Positions 52,490 through 61,145 of a stretch of DNA of 64,000 bases are shown here, one piece after another (positions within the stretch are counted from its first letter, which is position 1; the number at the start of each line of letters is the position of its first letter). The stretch is taken from the NCBI GenBank assembly GCA_009919275.1, contig RGCG01000001.1, positions 1-64,000 of the forward strand. Direction: 5' to 3'. Both the position numbers and the translations under genes were made by a program. Source of the stretch: Actinomycetota bacterium (GTDB taxonomy: Bacteria > Actinomycetota > Acidimicrobiia > Acidimicrobiales > Ilumatobacteraceae). The notes below the pieces were generated by a model. That model searched no databases. It worked only from the letters and a program-made list of their open reading frames with translations, and was not told where the DNA came from.

Positions 52490-53410
52490 ATGTCAAAGCT
52501 GTGCGAAGGTCGTGTGGTCATTGTCACGGGGGCCGGTCGAGGCATCGGTCGCGAACATTCACTCAGCCTCGCGCGCCACGGAGCGTTCGTCGTGGTGAAC
52601 GACCTCGGGGGAAACGTCGACGGAACGGGAGGCGATACCTCCCCCGCGCAGCAGGTGGTGAACGAAATCGAAGCGCTCGGCGGCCGCGCCGTTGCCAACG
52701 GTGACGATATTTCTTCCTGGGACGGTGCTCAACGACTCGTGCGCACCGCGATCGACGTTTTTGGCGATCTGCACGGCGTGGTCAGCAACGCCGGCATTCT
52801 GCGCGATCGCACGCTCGTCAACATGACCGAGGCCGAGTGGGATGCCGTCATCAAGGTCCACTTGAAGGGCACCTTTGCTCCGGCGCACTTCGCCGCCGAG
52901 TACTGGCGCGATCAGCACAAGGCGGGAAAGCCCGTCGACGGTCGCATCATCAACACCACCTCCGTGTCGGGCATCTACGGCAACCCGGGGCAAACCAACT
53001 ACGGAGCGGCGAAAGCCGGCATCGCCGCGTTCACCGTCATCGCGGCGCTGGAACTCGCGCGCTACGACGTCACCGTCAACGCAGTCGCCCCGGTCGCACT
53101 CACACGCATGACCGAAGGTCTCGGTCCTGCACCGGAAACCGACGAAGAGCGAGAGATGCGCTCACCCAAATGGATCGCACCCATCGTCACCTGGCTCGCG
53201 TCTGCCGAGTCAAAGGGCGTCACCGGACGCGTGTTCGAAGCGAGTGGTCAGACCCTGGCAATCGCCGAAGGTTGGCACCGCGGACCGCGCCGTGATCCAA
53301 TCGCCGATCCGACACAACTCGGACCGGCCGTCGCCGAACTCTTGGCCGCCGCACGGCCGAATGCCGGAATGAACGGCGAAGACGGCACCTGGCCGCAGTC
53401 GCCGCGCTGA
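52490..53410 (+). CDS. SDR family 3-hydroxyacyl-CoA dehydrogenase-like protein
   Basis: 306 aa. VTGAGRGIGREHSLSLARHGA, the insert NDLGGNVDGTGGD, SNAGILRDRTL, TTSVSGIYG and YGAAKAGIAAF. It is a paralogue of the SDR at 34742. GGGGGA sits 4 bases before the ATG. A MaoC-type hydratase follows after 28 bases: together they would supply the hydration and dehydrogenation steps of an MFE-2-like beta-oxidation. Confidence 0.9.
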   Translation: MSKLCEGRVVIVTGAGRGIGREHSLSLARHGAFVVVNDLGGNVDGTGGDTSPAQQVVNEIEALGGRAVANGDDISSWDGAQRLVRTAIDVFGDLHGVVSNAGILRDRTLVNMTEAEWDAVIKVHLKGTFAPAHFAAEYWRDQHKAGKPVDGRIINTTSVSGIYGNPGQTNYGAAKAGIAAFTVIAALELARYDVTVNAVAPVALTRMTEGLGPAPETDEEREMRSPKWIAPIVTWLASAESKGVTGRVFEASGQTLAIAEGWHRGPRRDPIADPTQLGPAVAELLAAARPNAGMNGEDGTWPQSPR

Positions 53411-53438
53411 CATCGCTCATAAACAACAGGGGGACAAC

Positions 53439-54281
53439 ATGCCGATCAATCCGGATGCAGTCGGGTCACAGGGCGACCCGTTCATCTCCACATGGGACAG
53501 CAAGGACTGCCTTCTCTATGCAGTCGGCATCGGTGCGGGAGCGTCCGACCTGCCGTTCAGCACCGAGAACAGCCGCGATGCCGCGGGCAACATCATTCCC
53601 CAGCAGGTGTATCCCACTTTTCCCGTCATCCTGACGCGCGATCCGGGATCGCCGATGCGGAACATCGGCACTTTCAACCCGGCGATGCTCGTGCACGGCC
53701 AACAAGCCGTCACCCTTCACAAGCCCGTTCCCGTCGAGGGCTCGGCGCGCATCGTCACGCGCATCACCGGCATCTACGACAAGGGGAAGGGTGCCGTCGT
53801 TGCATCGGAACAGGTGGCGGTCGACGCGAGTGACGGCTCGCCCATGTTCACGCTCAACTCCTCGGCGTTCATCCGCGGTGAAGGCGGTTGGGGAGGTGAT
53901 CGCGGACCGGGCGGCGACAAGAACGTGCCACCCGCTCGCAAACCCGATCACTCGGTGACCTACCAAACCGCACCCGACCAGGCCTACGTCTATCGGCTGT
54001 CGGGAGACCGCAACCCACTGCACTCCGACCCGACGTTCGCCGCGATGGGTGGCTTCGACCGACCCATCCTGCACGGACTCTGCACCTACGGGTTCACCGG
54101 TCGTGCGTTGCTCTCCGCGCTGTGCGGCAACGATGCATCGCGCTTCTCCCACATCGAGGGTCGCATTGCCGGCGAAGCATTGACGATCGCCATTTGGGAC
54201 ACCGCGCCGGGTGAGGCGGTGTTCACCACGTCGGTCGGCAATCGCGTCGTCCTCGACCAGGGCCTCGTCCGCTACGACTGA
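53439..54281 (+). CDS. MaoC-family (R)-specific enoyl-CoA hydratase
   Basis: 280 aa, double-hotdog. The N-terminal half is a degenerate hotdog, and the C-terminal half carries the hydratase-2 motif YRLSGDRNPLHSDP with Asp and His, then GFDRPILHGLCTYGFTG. It hydrates trans-2-enoyl-CoA to the (R)-3-hydroxyacyl-CoA, the substrate type of the adjacent SDR. GGGGGA lies 4 bases before the ATG. It converges with nucS, 3 bases between stops. Confidence 0.92.
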   Translation: MPINPDAVGSQGDPFISTWDSKDCLLYAVGIGAGASDLPFSTENSRDAAGNIIPQQVYPTFPVILTRDPGSPMRNIGTFNPAMLVHGQQAVTLHKPVPVEGSARIVTRITGIYDKGKGAVVASEQVAVDASDGSPMFTLNSSAFIRGEGGWGGDRGPGGDKNVPPARKPDHSVTYQTAPDQAYVYRLSGDRNPLHSDPTFAAMGGFDRPILHGLCTYGFTGRALLSALCGNDASRFSHIEGRIAGEALTIAIWDTAPGEAVFTTSVGNRVVLDQGLVRYD

Positions 54282-54284
54282 TTC

Positions 54285-54944
54285 TCAAAAGAGCGTCAGC
54301 TCGTCGGGCTTGCGCCCGCGAAGTGCGTCATAGTCGACCTCGACGCAAGACAAACCTCGAGTCATGGCGAGGGTCTTTGCCTGCGGCTTGATGACCTGCG
54401 CGACGAAGATTCCGCGTACCTCGCCGAGTGACGAATCTTTCGACAGGTATTCGAGATAGCGGGACAGTTGTTCGACGCCGTCGATTTCGCCCCGTCGCTT
54501 CACCTCGATTGCGACGGTGTGTCCGTCGCGGTCGCGGCACAGAAGGTCGACCGGGCCAATGGCGGTCTGATGTTCACGACGAATGAGGGTGAGACCTTCC
54601 TCGATCGCGTCGGGAAGTGCGGCGAGAAGTTCCTGGAGGTGGGCCTCGACACCGTCCTTGCTGAGGCCCGGGTCATCTCCGAGCTCGTGCACGGTGTCGA
54701 GGAAGACCTCGTGGAGCGAAATGGTCAGTGTTTCGCCCTTCGAATTGGAGACGATCCATTCGGAGTCGCGCTCGGTGATGACGTTCGGGGCATTCATCCA
54801 GTTGAGGGGTTTGTAAGCACCGCCGTCGGCGTGAACCGCGACACAGCCGTCGGCTTTGACCATGATCAGTCGCGTTGCTTCGTCGAGGCGCGACTCGAGA
54901 CGGCCCTCATATTTCACACTGCAACGAGCAACGACGAGACGCAT
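54285..54944 (-). CDS. nucS: mismatch-specific endonuclease NucS
   Basis: 219 aa from the ATG at 54944 ([15 protein letters not shown]), which matches the usual start in actinomycetes. NucS cuts both strands at mismatches and replaces MutS/MutL in Actinobacteria. The N-terminal DNA-binding part has [21 protein letters not shown]; the C-terminal nuclease domain has GPVDLLCRD and [17 protein letters not shown] with the D-E-K set. The end DELTLF fits a beta-clamp-binding peptide. Confidence 0.95.
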   Translation of the reverse strand: MRLVVARCSVKYEGRLESRLDEATRLIMVKADGCVAVHADGGAYKPLNWMNAPNVITERDSEWIVSNSKGETLTISLHEVFLDTVHELGDDPGLSKDGVEAHLQELLAALPDAIEEGLTLIRREHQTAIGPVDLLCRDRDGHTVAIEVKRRGEIDGVEQLSRYLEYLSKDSSLGEVRGIFVAQVIKPQAKTLAMTRGLSCVEVDYDALRGRKPDELTLF

Positions 54945-54982
54945 CGCCAATTTCGTAGCAGACAATTAGATTTGGCAGCGAA

Positions 54983-55981
54983 ATGGACCCCTCCCGCGAT
55001 CTGCGAACAAAGCAGTACCTCATGCTCGCCGTCATCGTTGCGGTGGGAGGGGCGTGGCTGGCGATCGGGGCAACGTCGAACGATGACCCGACAGCGGTGT
55101 CCGCGACGACCGCGCCAATCGTGACCGTCGCGGCAGGTGATGCGCCCGCCACGGCGACAACGATCGTCGCCGGTCCGGGTGTCACGAACGCTGCGGTCAC
55201 CCCGACATCCGAGGTCGGCGACCTCGTTGGCGAAGAAGACGTCCCCGAGGACTGCACAATTGCGCCGAGAACTCTGCGCACGGGCGACACCGGAGCCTCG
55301 GTGTTGTGTCTGCAAAAGGCCCTGATCCGTGAAAGCCGCCTGGTTGGTGCCGCCTCGGGAACCTTCGACGGTCCCACCCGTACGGCGGTCATCGCCTTGC
55401 AGACCGAGAAGTCACTCTTTGTCGATGGTGAAGTGGGCCGTGAGTCGGCGCTGGCACTCGGCATTTGGCCCGAGGAAAAGTTGAACGTGGTACGAACACC
55501 GCCGCCCGCGCCCGGTGCCAAAGATTCGATGGGCTTTCCGCTCTCGTCCGTCGCGTCCGCCGGTGACGATGCTCCGCCACTACCGCCCAACTCGGGTGAG
55601 GGGCGCCGTCTCGTCTACGACAGGTCGGGTCAACGGGTCTGGGCCGTCGACAAGGACGGCACCATCATTCGCTCGTGGCTCGTGTCGGGAAGCCAGTACA
55701 ACAACGAATTGCCGGGTACGCACAAGGTGTACAGCAAGTCGGAAGTGACGACTGCATGGAACGGCAAGGCGTTTCTCAAGTTGATGGTCCGCTGGATGAG
55801 AACCGAAATTGGTGCGATCGGCTTCCACCAGATTCCCGTTCGCCGAAGCGATGGCTCGGTGTACCAAACGGAAGAAGAACTCGGCACGCGATTGTCGGGC
55901 GGTTGTCAGCGCCAGGCAAAAGAAGACGCAGAGTTTCTCTGGACGTTCGCGAAGATCGGAACCCCGGTCATCGTCATCTGA
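54983..55981 (+). CDS. L,D-transpeptidase-like protein with peptidoglycan-binding domain
   Basis: 332 aa. One N-terminal membrane anchor (YLMLAVIVAVGGAWLAIG), a Thr/Ala-rich linker, a PG_binding_1 domain (LRTGDTGASVLCLQKALI to GRESALAL), and a YkuD-like catalytic domain with GFHQIP and RLSGGCQRQ, supplying His and the nucleophile Cys. It probably makes 3-3 cross-links or attaches proteins to peptidoglycan. The start is 38 bases from the divergent nucS start. Confidence 0.85.
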   Translation: MDPSRDLRTKQYLMLAVIVAVGGAWLAIGATSNDDPTAVSATTAPIVTVAAGDAPATATTIVAGPGVTNAAVTPTSEVGDLVGEEDVPEDCTIAPRTLRTGDTGASVLCLQKALIRESRLVGAASGTFDGPTRTAVIALQTEKSLFVDGEVGRESALALGIWPEEKLNVVRTPPPAPGAKDSMGFPLSSVASAGDDAPPLPPNSGEGRRLVYDRSGQRVWAVDKDGTIIRSWLVSGSQYNNELPGTHKVYSKSEVTTAWNGKAFLKLMVRWMRTEIGAIGFHQIPVRRSDGSVYQTEEELGTRLSGGCQRQAKEDAEFLWTFAKIGTPVIVI

Positions 55982-56004
55982 TGAGTGAAGCCGCGCGCGT
56001 TGAA

Positions 56005-57627
56005 TCAGGCGCGAATGTGGTCGCGCATCCGCTTGTTGATGAGATTCCGGCGTTCCTGTAGTTCGCGGTAGGTGAGTCTGTTCACGCTGGCTTCGAGGCC
56101 AAGGCTCGCCTTCACGCTGTCGAGGTTGACCTCGAATGCGTCGGGGTTGAATCCGAGTTCGCGACCGATGCGCTCGCCGTGCCGTTCGGCGAAGATCATG
56201 GAGATCGCGGCGACCTCGGCGAGGATGTCGAGATCGGGCGCCAGCCGCGCGATGGCGCCGTCGAGGAAGACCATGTTCTTCACGTAGAGCATCAGCTCTT
56301 TGGGCATGCTTGCGCCGTAGCCGAGCAGCGATTTCACGATGCGCTGCACTTCCTTCACGAGTTCCTCGCCGGAGAGTCCCGTTGGATCGATCGTGGGCTG
56401 ATCGAGACGCAGATCCTTGATCACCTGGTCGACATCGACATCGGCCGGCAGCGCGCCAAGATCTCGCAGCGCGGCGACCTGTCCCTTCACGTCGTTCGTC
56501 GTGGCGCCGAGCATGAGTCGCAGGAAGGCGATTCGGCGCGGTCCGGTCAGGCGGCCGACGATGCCGAAGTCGAGGAGTGCCGTGCGCCCGTCGGTCATCA
56601 CGAACAAGTTGCCACCATGGAGGTCGCCGTGGAAGATGCCTTCGATCATGGCGCCTTCCATGAAGGCGATCATTCCGGTGCGCACAATGTCTTCGGTGTC
56701 GATTCCCGCGGCCTTCATTCCCTCGACGTCGTCGAAGTTGAAGCCGTTGAGGCGCTCCATCACGAGCGTACGACGGGTCACCAACTTGGGGTGCGGGCGA
56801 GGAACGATGTAACGCTCTTGTTTAAGGTTGTGCAGCATCGCTGCGATGTCGATCATGTTCGAGGCTTCCATGCGGAAGTCGAGTTCTTCCACGATCGTCT
56901 CGGCGAACAGTTCAACAAGCGCCGGGGGGTTTGCCAAGGCGGCAATGGGAATGCGACCGATGAGGAACGGCGCGATCCACGACATGACGCGAAGGTCACG
57001 TCGCACGAGTTCACCGATGTCGGGGCGTTGTACCTTGACGACGACCGGCTCGCCGCTCACCAGCGTTGCTGCGTGCACCTGGGCGATAGACGCGGCGGCA
57101 AGGGGAGTTGAGTCGATGTGGAGGAAGACGTCGGTGAGGCGAGCACCGAGGTCGGATTCGATGGTGCGTTGCACGATTTCGAAGGATTCGGCGGGGACTT
57201 GGTCGCGGCAGCGTTTGAATTCGTTGACCAATTCCCCGGGAAAGAGACCCTCGCCACTCGAAATGATTTGAGCCAACTTGATGTAGGTCGGTCCGAGCGT
57301 TTCGACGGCGCGTCGCAAGCGCAGGGAAAGAACTGTGCGACTCTCCTCGGGCGTTGCGAATCGGCGAAGTTTCTTCTTCACCAACCACGGAACGAGCGCA
57401 CGACCGAGCACCACCACGACCGTGAGTAGGCGACCGATCGGGGGCACGCGGCCTGGCGTGGTGAGTCGGGGAATCTCGTTGCGCGCCTCGCGCCGCAGGA
57501 CCGCAGCGTGGTCCGCCCAAGCGATGTCATTGCGGTCGAGTTCCCACGGGCCGCGTTCCGAGAACGCGCCCCACGACAGGTCGGCGACGTTGTTGACGGG
57601 GCTTTGGGCCATTTCGACAGTTTGCAC
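56005..57627 (-). CDS. AarF/UbiB (ABC1) family atypical kinase
   Basis: 540 aa, GTG start (ATG at 57612 is an alternative). KLAQIISSGEGLFPGEL takes the place of KxGQ, then ASIAQVHAATL, VVVKVQRPD, EELDFRMEASN, HGDLHGGNLFVM and LDFGIVG. It is longer than the kinase at 68-1468 and closer to classical UbiB. Role in lipid or quinone handling is inferred from family. Divergent from the first PEP-utilising gene, 82 bases between starts. Confidence 0.9.
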   Translation of the reverse strand: MQTVEMAQSPVNNVADLSWGAFSERGPWELDRNDIAWADHAAVLRREARNEIPRLTTPGRVPPIGRLLTVVVVLGRALVPWLVKKKLRRFATPEESRTVLSLRLRRAVETLGPTYIKLAQIISSGEGLFPGELVNEFKRCRDQVPAESFEIVQRTIESDLGARLTDVFLHIDSTPLAAASIAQVHAATLVSGEPVVVKVQRPDIGELVRRDLRVMSWIAPFLIGRIPIAALANPPALVELFAETIVEELDFRMEASNMIDIAAMLHNLKQERYIVPRPHPKLVTRRTLVMERLNGFNFDDVEGMKAAGIDTEDIVRTGMIAFMEGAMIEGIFHGDLHGGNLFVMTDGRTALLDFGIVGRLTGPRRIAFLRLMLGATTNDVKGQVAALRDLGALPADVDVDQVIKDLRLDQPTIDPTGLSGEELVKEVQRIVKSLLGYGASMPKELMLYVKNMVFLDGAIARLAPDLDILAEVAAISMIFAERHGERIGRELGFNPDAFEVNLDSVKASLGLEASVNRLTYRELQERRNLINKRMRDHIRA

Positions 57628-57709
57628 GCCCTCCGTTGGCTTGCTCCCTTCGAGCCCGAAATTGCGGGTGTGACAAAGGGACTAGGTTGCCGAGTCTGGG
57701 GGTGCGACT

Positions 57710-59470
57710 GTGGGGCAAACCGGCCGTTATTACGTCACGGACACCGATCTCTCGGATCGGTTTCCCATCTACACGCGGGCGAACGTCGGTGAGGTGTTCC
57801 CGGACCCCGTGACTCCTTTGACGAGTGGTACGGGACTGTGGCGCGCCGAACGCGGCTGGCGCGCAGCGTGGGAACGGATGGGGGCGTTCGAGCTCGCCGA
57901 GTTTCCGGCCGACGCCTTTTGCCAACTCGGGGTCGTCGGTGGTTACTGCTACTTGAATGCGTCGCTCATCCGACTCTTCGGTGAGCGAGCGCCGGGTTTG
58001 TCATGGCAGGACATGGACGCGCAGTTCTTCGGTGCGCAGCCGGGAATTCCGCCCTACGTCGAGGCGCCGGGCGACGCGCGCCCCGATCTCACAGCGAAGA
58101 TCGGCACTACCTTCGCCTCGATTCTGGCCTTCTCGTCGGTCGATCAGTTGAGCGAGATCTCCGATCACAAGTCCCGAACCATCGCACTTCGGCGATCTCG
58201 TCCCGAGCTGACGACGTTGAATGACTCCGAGCTGTGGGCCCGCTATCTCGAACTCATCAGCTGGCACGAGTGGTTGTTTTCACAGCACATCTACACCACC
58301 TACATGGCGACGGTCCCTGTGGGAATGATCTCCGCCATCGCAACCGCGGTCGGTCGGCCCGATCTCATCATGCCCCTCATATCGGGATTCGGTGATGTCG
58401 ACTCGGCGGAGCCGAGCCACGCGATGTGGGCCATGGGCCGACTCGTCGCGAATTCGGCGAGATTGAGCGCGGCTTTCGATGCGGGCACGTCCGGGCTACT
58501 CGAGAGATTGAAGTCAGACGGTTCGTCGGAGGTCCAGCAGTTCGTCGCAATGTTCGACGACTTCGTCATGAACTTTGGCTCGCGCGGACCGAATGAGTGG
58601 GAAGCACGATCACCAACATGGGAGACGCGACCCGAACTCGCCCTCTCCGCAATCGAACGCATGCGCCTCGCGCCATCGGCCGCGGATCCAGCCACGCACA
58701 GCGTCGACCGCGCACGCGAACGGGCCGCGGCGGCCGAAACTCTGCTCGCAATGGTGGAAGGCGACGTCGCGGTGCATGGTCAGTTGGCAGTGGCGATCTC
58801 TGCATCACAGGCATGGATTCCGGCGCGCGAACGGACGAAGACGAACAACATCAGGTTGATCCACGAATGTCGCATGCCGATGCGCGAGATCGGCCGTCGC
58901 ATGGTTGTCAAAGGATTTTTTGATGAAGTCGAGGATTTTGGCTTCATCCAGGCCGACGAGATGGAGGGGTTGATCGCGGCGAAGCACACCGATGCAGAGT
59001 CGTGGCGATCGATCGTGCGCGAACGGCGCGCAACGTACGAGTCGCTCGCTGCAAGAACTCCCGAGTTCGTTTTCGTCGGTACACCCGCGAGCCCGGACAC
59101 CTGGGAAAGCCGGTCGGCAACGACGGTCGTGCGTCTCGGTGTGGGCGAGGGGCTGCAGGGCATGCCGGGTTGTCCGGGGGTCGCTACCGGCAGGGCGCGC
59201 GTCGTTCTCGACTCGAACGATCCGACGGCTCTCGACCCCGGCGACATCCTGATCGCCCCCATCACCGACCCGTCGTGGACTCCGCTCTTCGTGCCGGCCG
59301 CCGCGGTCGTGGTCGACGTCGGTGCGCCGCTCAGCCACGCAATCATCGTCAGCCGTGAACTTGGCATTCCGTGCGTCATCTCCGCCACCGATGCAACGCG
59401 GCGAATTCCCGACGGTGCTCTCCTCGAGGTGAACGGGTCGACCGGAGTGGTTACAGTTCTCGCCGAATAG
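57710..59470 (+). CDS. PEP-utilising (rifampin-phosphotransferase-like) protein without ATP-grasp domain, copy A
   Basis: 586 aa, GTG start. The first part (FPIYTRANVGEVFPDPVTPL, GYCYLNASLIRLFG, NFGSRGPNEWEARSPTWETRP) resembles the substrate-binding domain of rifampin phosphotransferase. The last 100 residues are the mobile phosphohistidine domain (MPGCPGVATGRARVVLD, GAPLSHAIIVSRELGIPCVI) with the His in LSHA. The N-terminal ATP-grasp domain of full-length enzymes (over 850 aa) is absent, so phosphate must come from another protein or the fold has a different use. A related copy follows directly. Confidence 0.83.
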   Translation: MGQTGRYYVTDTDLSDRFPIYTRANVGEVFPDPVTPLTSGTGLWRAERGWRAAWERMGAFELAEFPADAFCQLGVVGGYCYLNASLIRLFGERAPGLSWQDMDAQFFGAQPGIPPYVEAPGDARPDLTAKIGTTFASILAFSSVDQLSEISDHKSRTIALRRSRPELTTLNDSELWARYLELISWHEWLFSQHIYTTYMATVPVGMISAIATAVGRPDLIMPLISGFGDVDSAEPSHAMWAMGRLVANSARLSAAFDAGTSGLLERLKSDGSSEVQQFVAMFDDFVMNFGSRGPNEWEARSPTWETRPELALSAIERMRLAPSAADPATHSVDRARERAAAAETLLAMVEGDVAVHGQLAVAISASQAWIPARERTKTNNIRLIHECRMPMREIGRRMVVKGFFDEVEDFGFIQADEMEGLIAAKHTDAESWRSIVRERRATYESLAARTPEFVFVGTPASPDTWESRSATTVVRLGVGEGLQGMPGCPGVATGRARVVLDSNDPTALDPGDILIAPITDPSWTPLFVPAAAVVVDVGAPLSHAIIVSRELGIPCVISATDATRRIPDGALLEVNGSTGVVTVLAE

Positions 59471-59494
59471 CCCCCGACACGTCACGGAGCCCCC

Positions 59495-61138
59495 ATGTCG
59501 CACTGGATCACCGACACACGCGCAAGCAAGCGCTTTCCCGTCTACACGCGTTCGAACGCGAGCGACGTTCTCCCCGACCCGATCAGTCCGCTCGGCGCAA
59601 GTCTTGCGTTCATCCCCGGAACGATGGAGGGCTGGCGCGACGGCAACGTGCGCAACGGGTCGGTGCTCGAGGGCGAGGTGCACGCCGAGGGATTCAACCC
59701 CGTGTGCGGTTTCTTCAACGGCTTTTTCTACGTGAACGCTTCGGTTGTGCGTCTGTTCGGTGTACGCGCCGGTGTCGGAGCCGAGCCGATCGACCTCGCT
59801 TTCTTCGGCACACGTCCCGATACTCCGCCGTACGTTCCGCACCCCGACGATCCGAACGAAACAGTCGCAAAGCAACTCACCGACCGTGCCAACTGGGCAT
59901 TGACGATCTCCGAGTATCCCGAACTCGAGGAGTCGAAGCGCGTCGCGAAGGAGATTCGCGCGAAGCGCCCAAATCTTGCCGAGGCAACCGACGCCGCACT
60001 CATCGAGTACGCGCGCGCGCTCATTCCCGTGCACCGTCGGATGTTCGACGACCACGTCATGACATCGACCAACACCGCAACCGGCCCGACGGTGCTCGGC
60101 CAGATCGTGCCCGATCTGCTCGTGCGCATCATTGCGGGAGCAGGCGACGTCGACTCTGCTGCGCCGAGCCATGCAATGTGGGCTCTGTCTCGCCTTCCCC
60201 AGAATTCTCCCGAGTTCCAGCAGGGCTTCGAGGACTTCCTCTACGAGTTCGGTTCGCGTGGTCCGAATGAATGGGACCTCTATTCCGACGTATGGGAAAC
60301 CAAGCCCGCCCTCGCGCTCGCCCTCATCGACGCGATGCGTCAGGTCGGCCCCGATGGTGACCCCGCCAAGGCCGCTGCTCGCACCGTTGCCGACTCCGCC
60401 GCCGCTCTCGCGACGGCCCTCGAGCGCGTAAAGGGCAACGACGAAGCCACGACCATGGTCAACCTTGCCGCCGCATCGGGACGTCGATTCAACGCCTGGC
60501 GCGAGCGCAGCAAGACCAACTGCATTCGCGTGATGAACGAGGCGCGCGTCGCGATGCGTGAACTCGGACGTCGTCACGCCGCAACCGGGGCACTCGCGCA
60601 CGAAAGGCAGGTCTTCATGCTGTTGAACGACGAGCTCGATGCGTTCATTGCCGACCCCAAGTCGTTCACTGCAAAGCTTGCCGAGCGCGAGACGCAGTGG
60701 CGCTCCCTGTGGGAACTCGAGACTCCGTACTTCGTCGAAGGCGACAAGCGCGTGCCCGAAGTCGAGGATTTGCCAAAGCGGACCGAAGTCAAGGTTGACC
60801 GCGCGCAGAAGGGTGATGTCCTGCAGGGCAATGCCGGCTGCTCGGGTGTCGCGCGCGGTCGTGCACGGGTCATCCTCGACCCGGCCGATCCGTCGGCACT
60901 CGAAGAAGGCGACATTCTCATCGCGCCAAACACCGACCCGTCATGGACGCCGCTTTTCATTCCCGCGGGCGGCGTCGTGGTCGACGTCGGCGCGCTCAAC
61001 AGTCACTCCATCATCGTCAGCCGGGAACTGGGAATTCCGTGCGTCGTGTCGGTTGTCAACGCGACGCGACGCATTCCCGACGGTGCCACCATCGAAGTGA
61101 ACGGCGACCTCGGTACCGTCACGATCCTCGAGAGCTGA
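59495..61138 (+). CDS. PEP-utilising (rifampin-phosphotransferase-like) protein without ATP-grasp domain, copy B
   Basis: 547 aa. Tandem paralogue of the preceding gene: FPVYTRSNASDVLPDPISPL, NGFFYVNASVVRLFG, DVDSAAPSHAMWALSRL, YEFGSRGPNEWDLYSDVWE, then the mobile domain NAGCSGVARGRARVILD and the His in GALNSHSIIVSRELGIPCVV. Also without ATP-grasp. The pair has diverged widely between the shared motifs, so the two may have separate substrates or form a heteromer. The CoA-transferase gene follows after 7 bases. Confidence 0.83.
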   Translation: MSHWITDTRASKRFPVYTRSNASDVLPDPISPLGASLAFIPGTMEGWRDGNVRNGSVLEGEVHAEGFNPVCGFFNGFFYVNASVVRLFGVRAGVGAEPIDLAFFGTRPDTPPYVPHPDDPNETVAKQLTDRANWALTISEYPELEESKRVAKEIRAKRPNLAEATDAALIEYARALIPVHRRMFDDHVMTSTNTATGPTVLGQIVPDLLVRIIAGAGDVDSAAPSHAMWALSRLPQNSPEFQQGFEDFLYEFGSRGPNEWDLYSDVWETKPALALALIDAMRQVGPDGDPAKAAARTVADSAAALATALERVKGNDEATTMVNLAAASGRRFNAWRERSKTNCIRVMNEARVAMRELGRRHAATGALAHERQVFMLLNDELDAFIADPKSFTAKLAERETQWRSLWELETPYFVEGDKRVPEVEDLPKRTEVKVDRAQKGDVLQGNAGCSGVARGRARVILDPADPSALEEGDILIAPNTDPSWTPLFIPAGGVVVDVGALNSHSIIVSRELGIPCVVSVVNATRRIPDGATIEVNGDLGTVTILES

Positions 61139-61145
61139 ACGGGCG

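Noticed and set aside
58805-60601. 598-aa minus-strand ORF over the PEP-utilising genes
   Set aside because: It spans the junction of two real plus-strand genes and is an antisense artefact without motifs.
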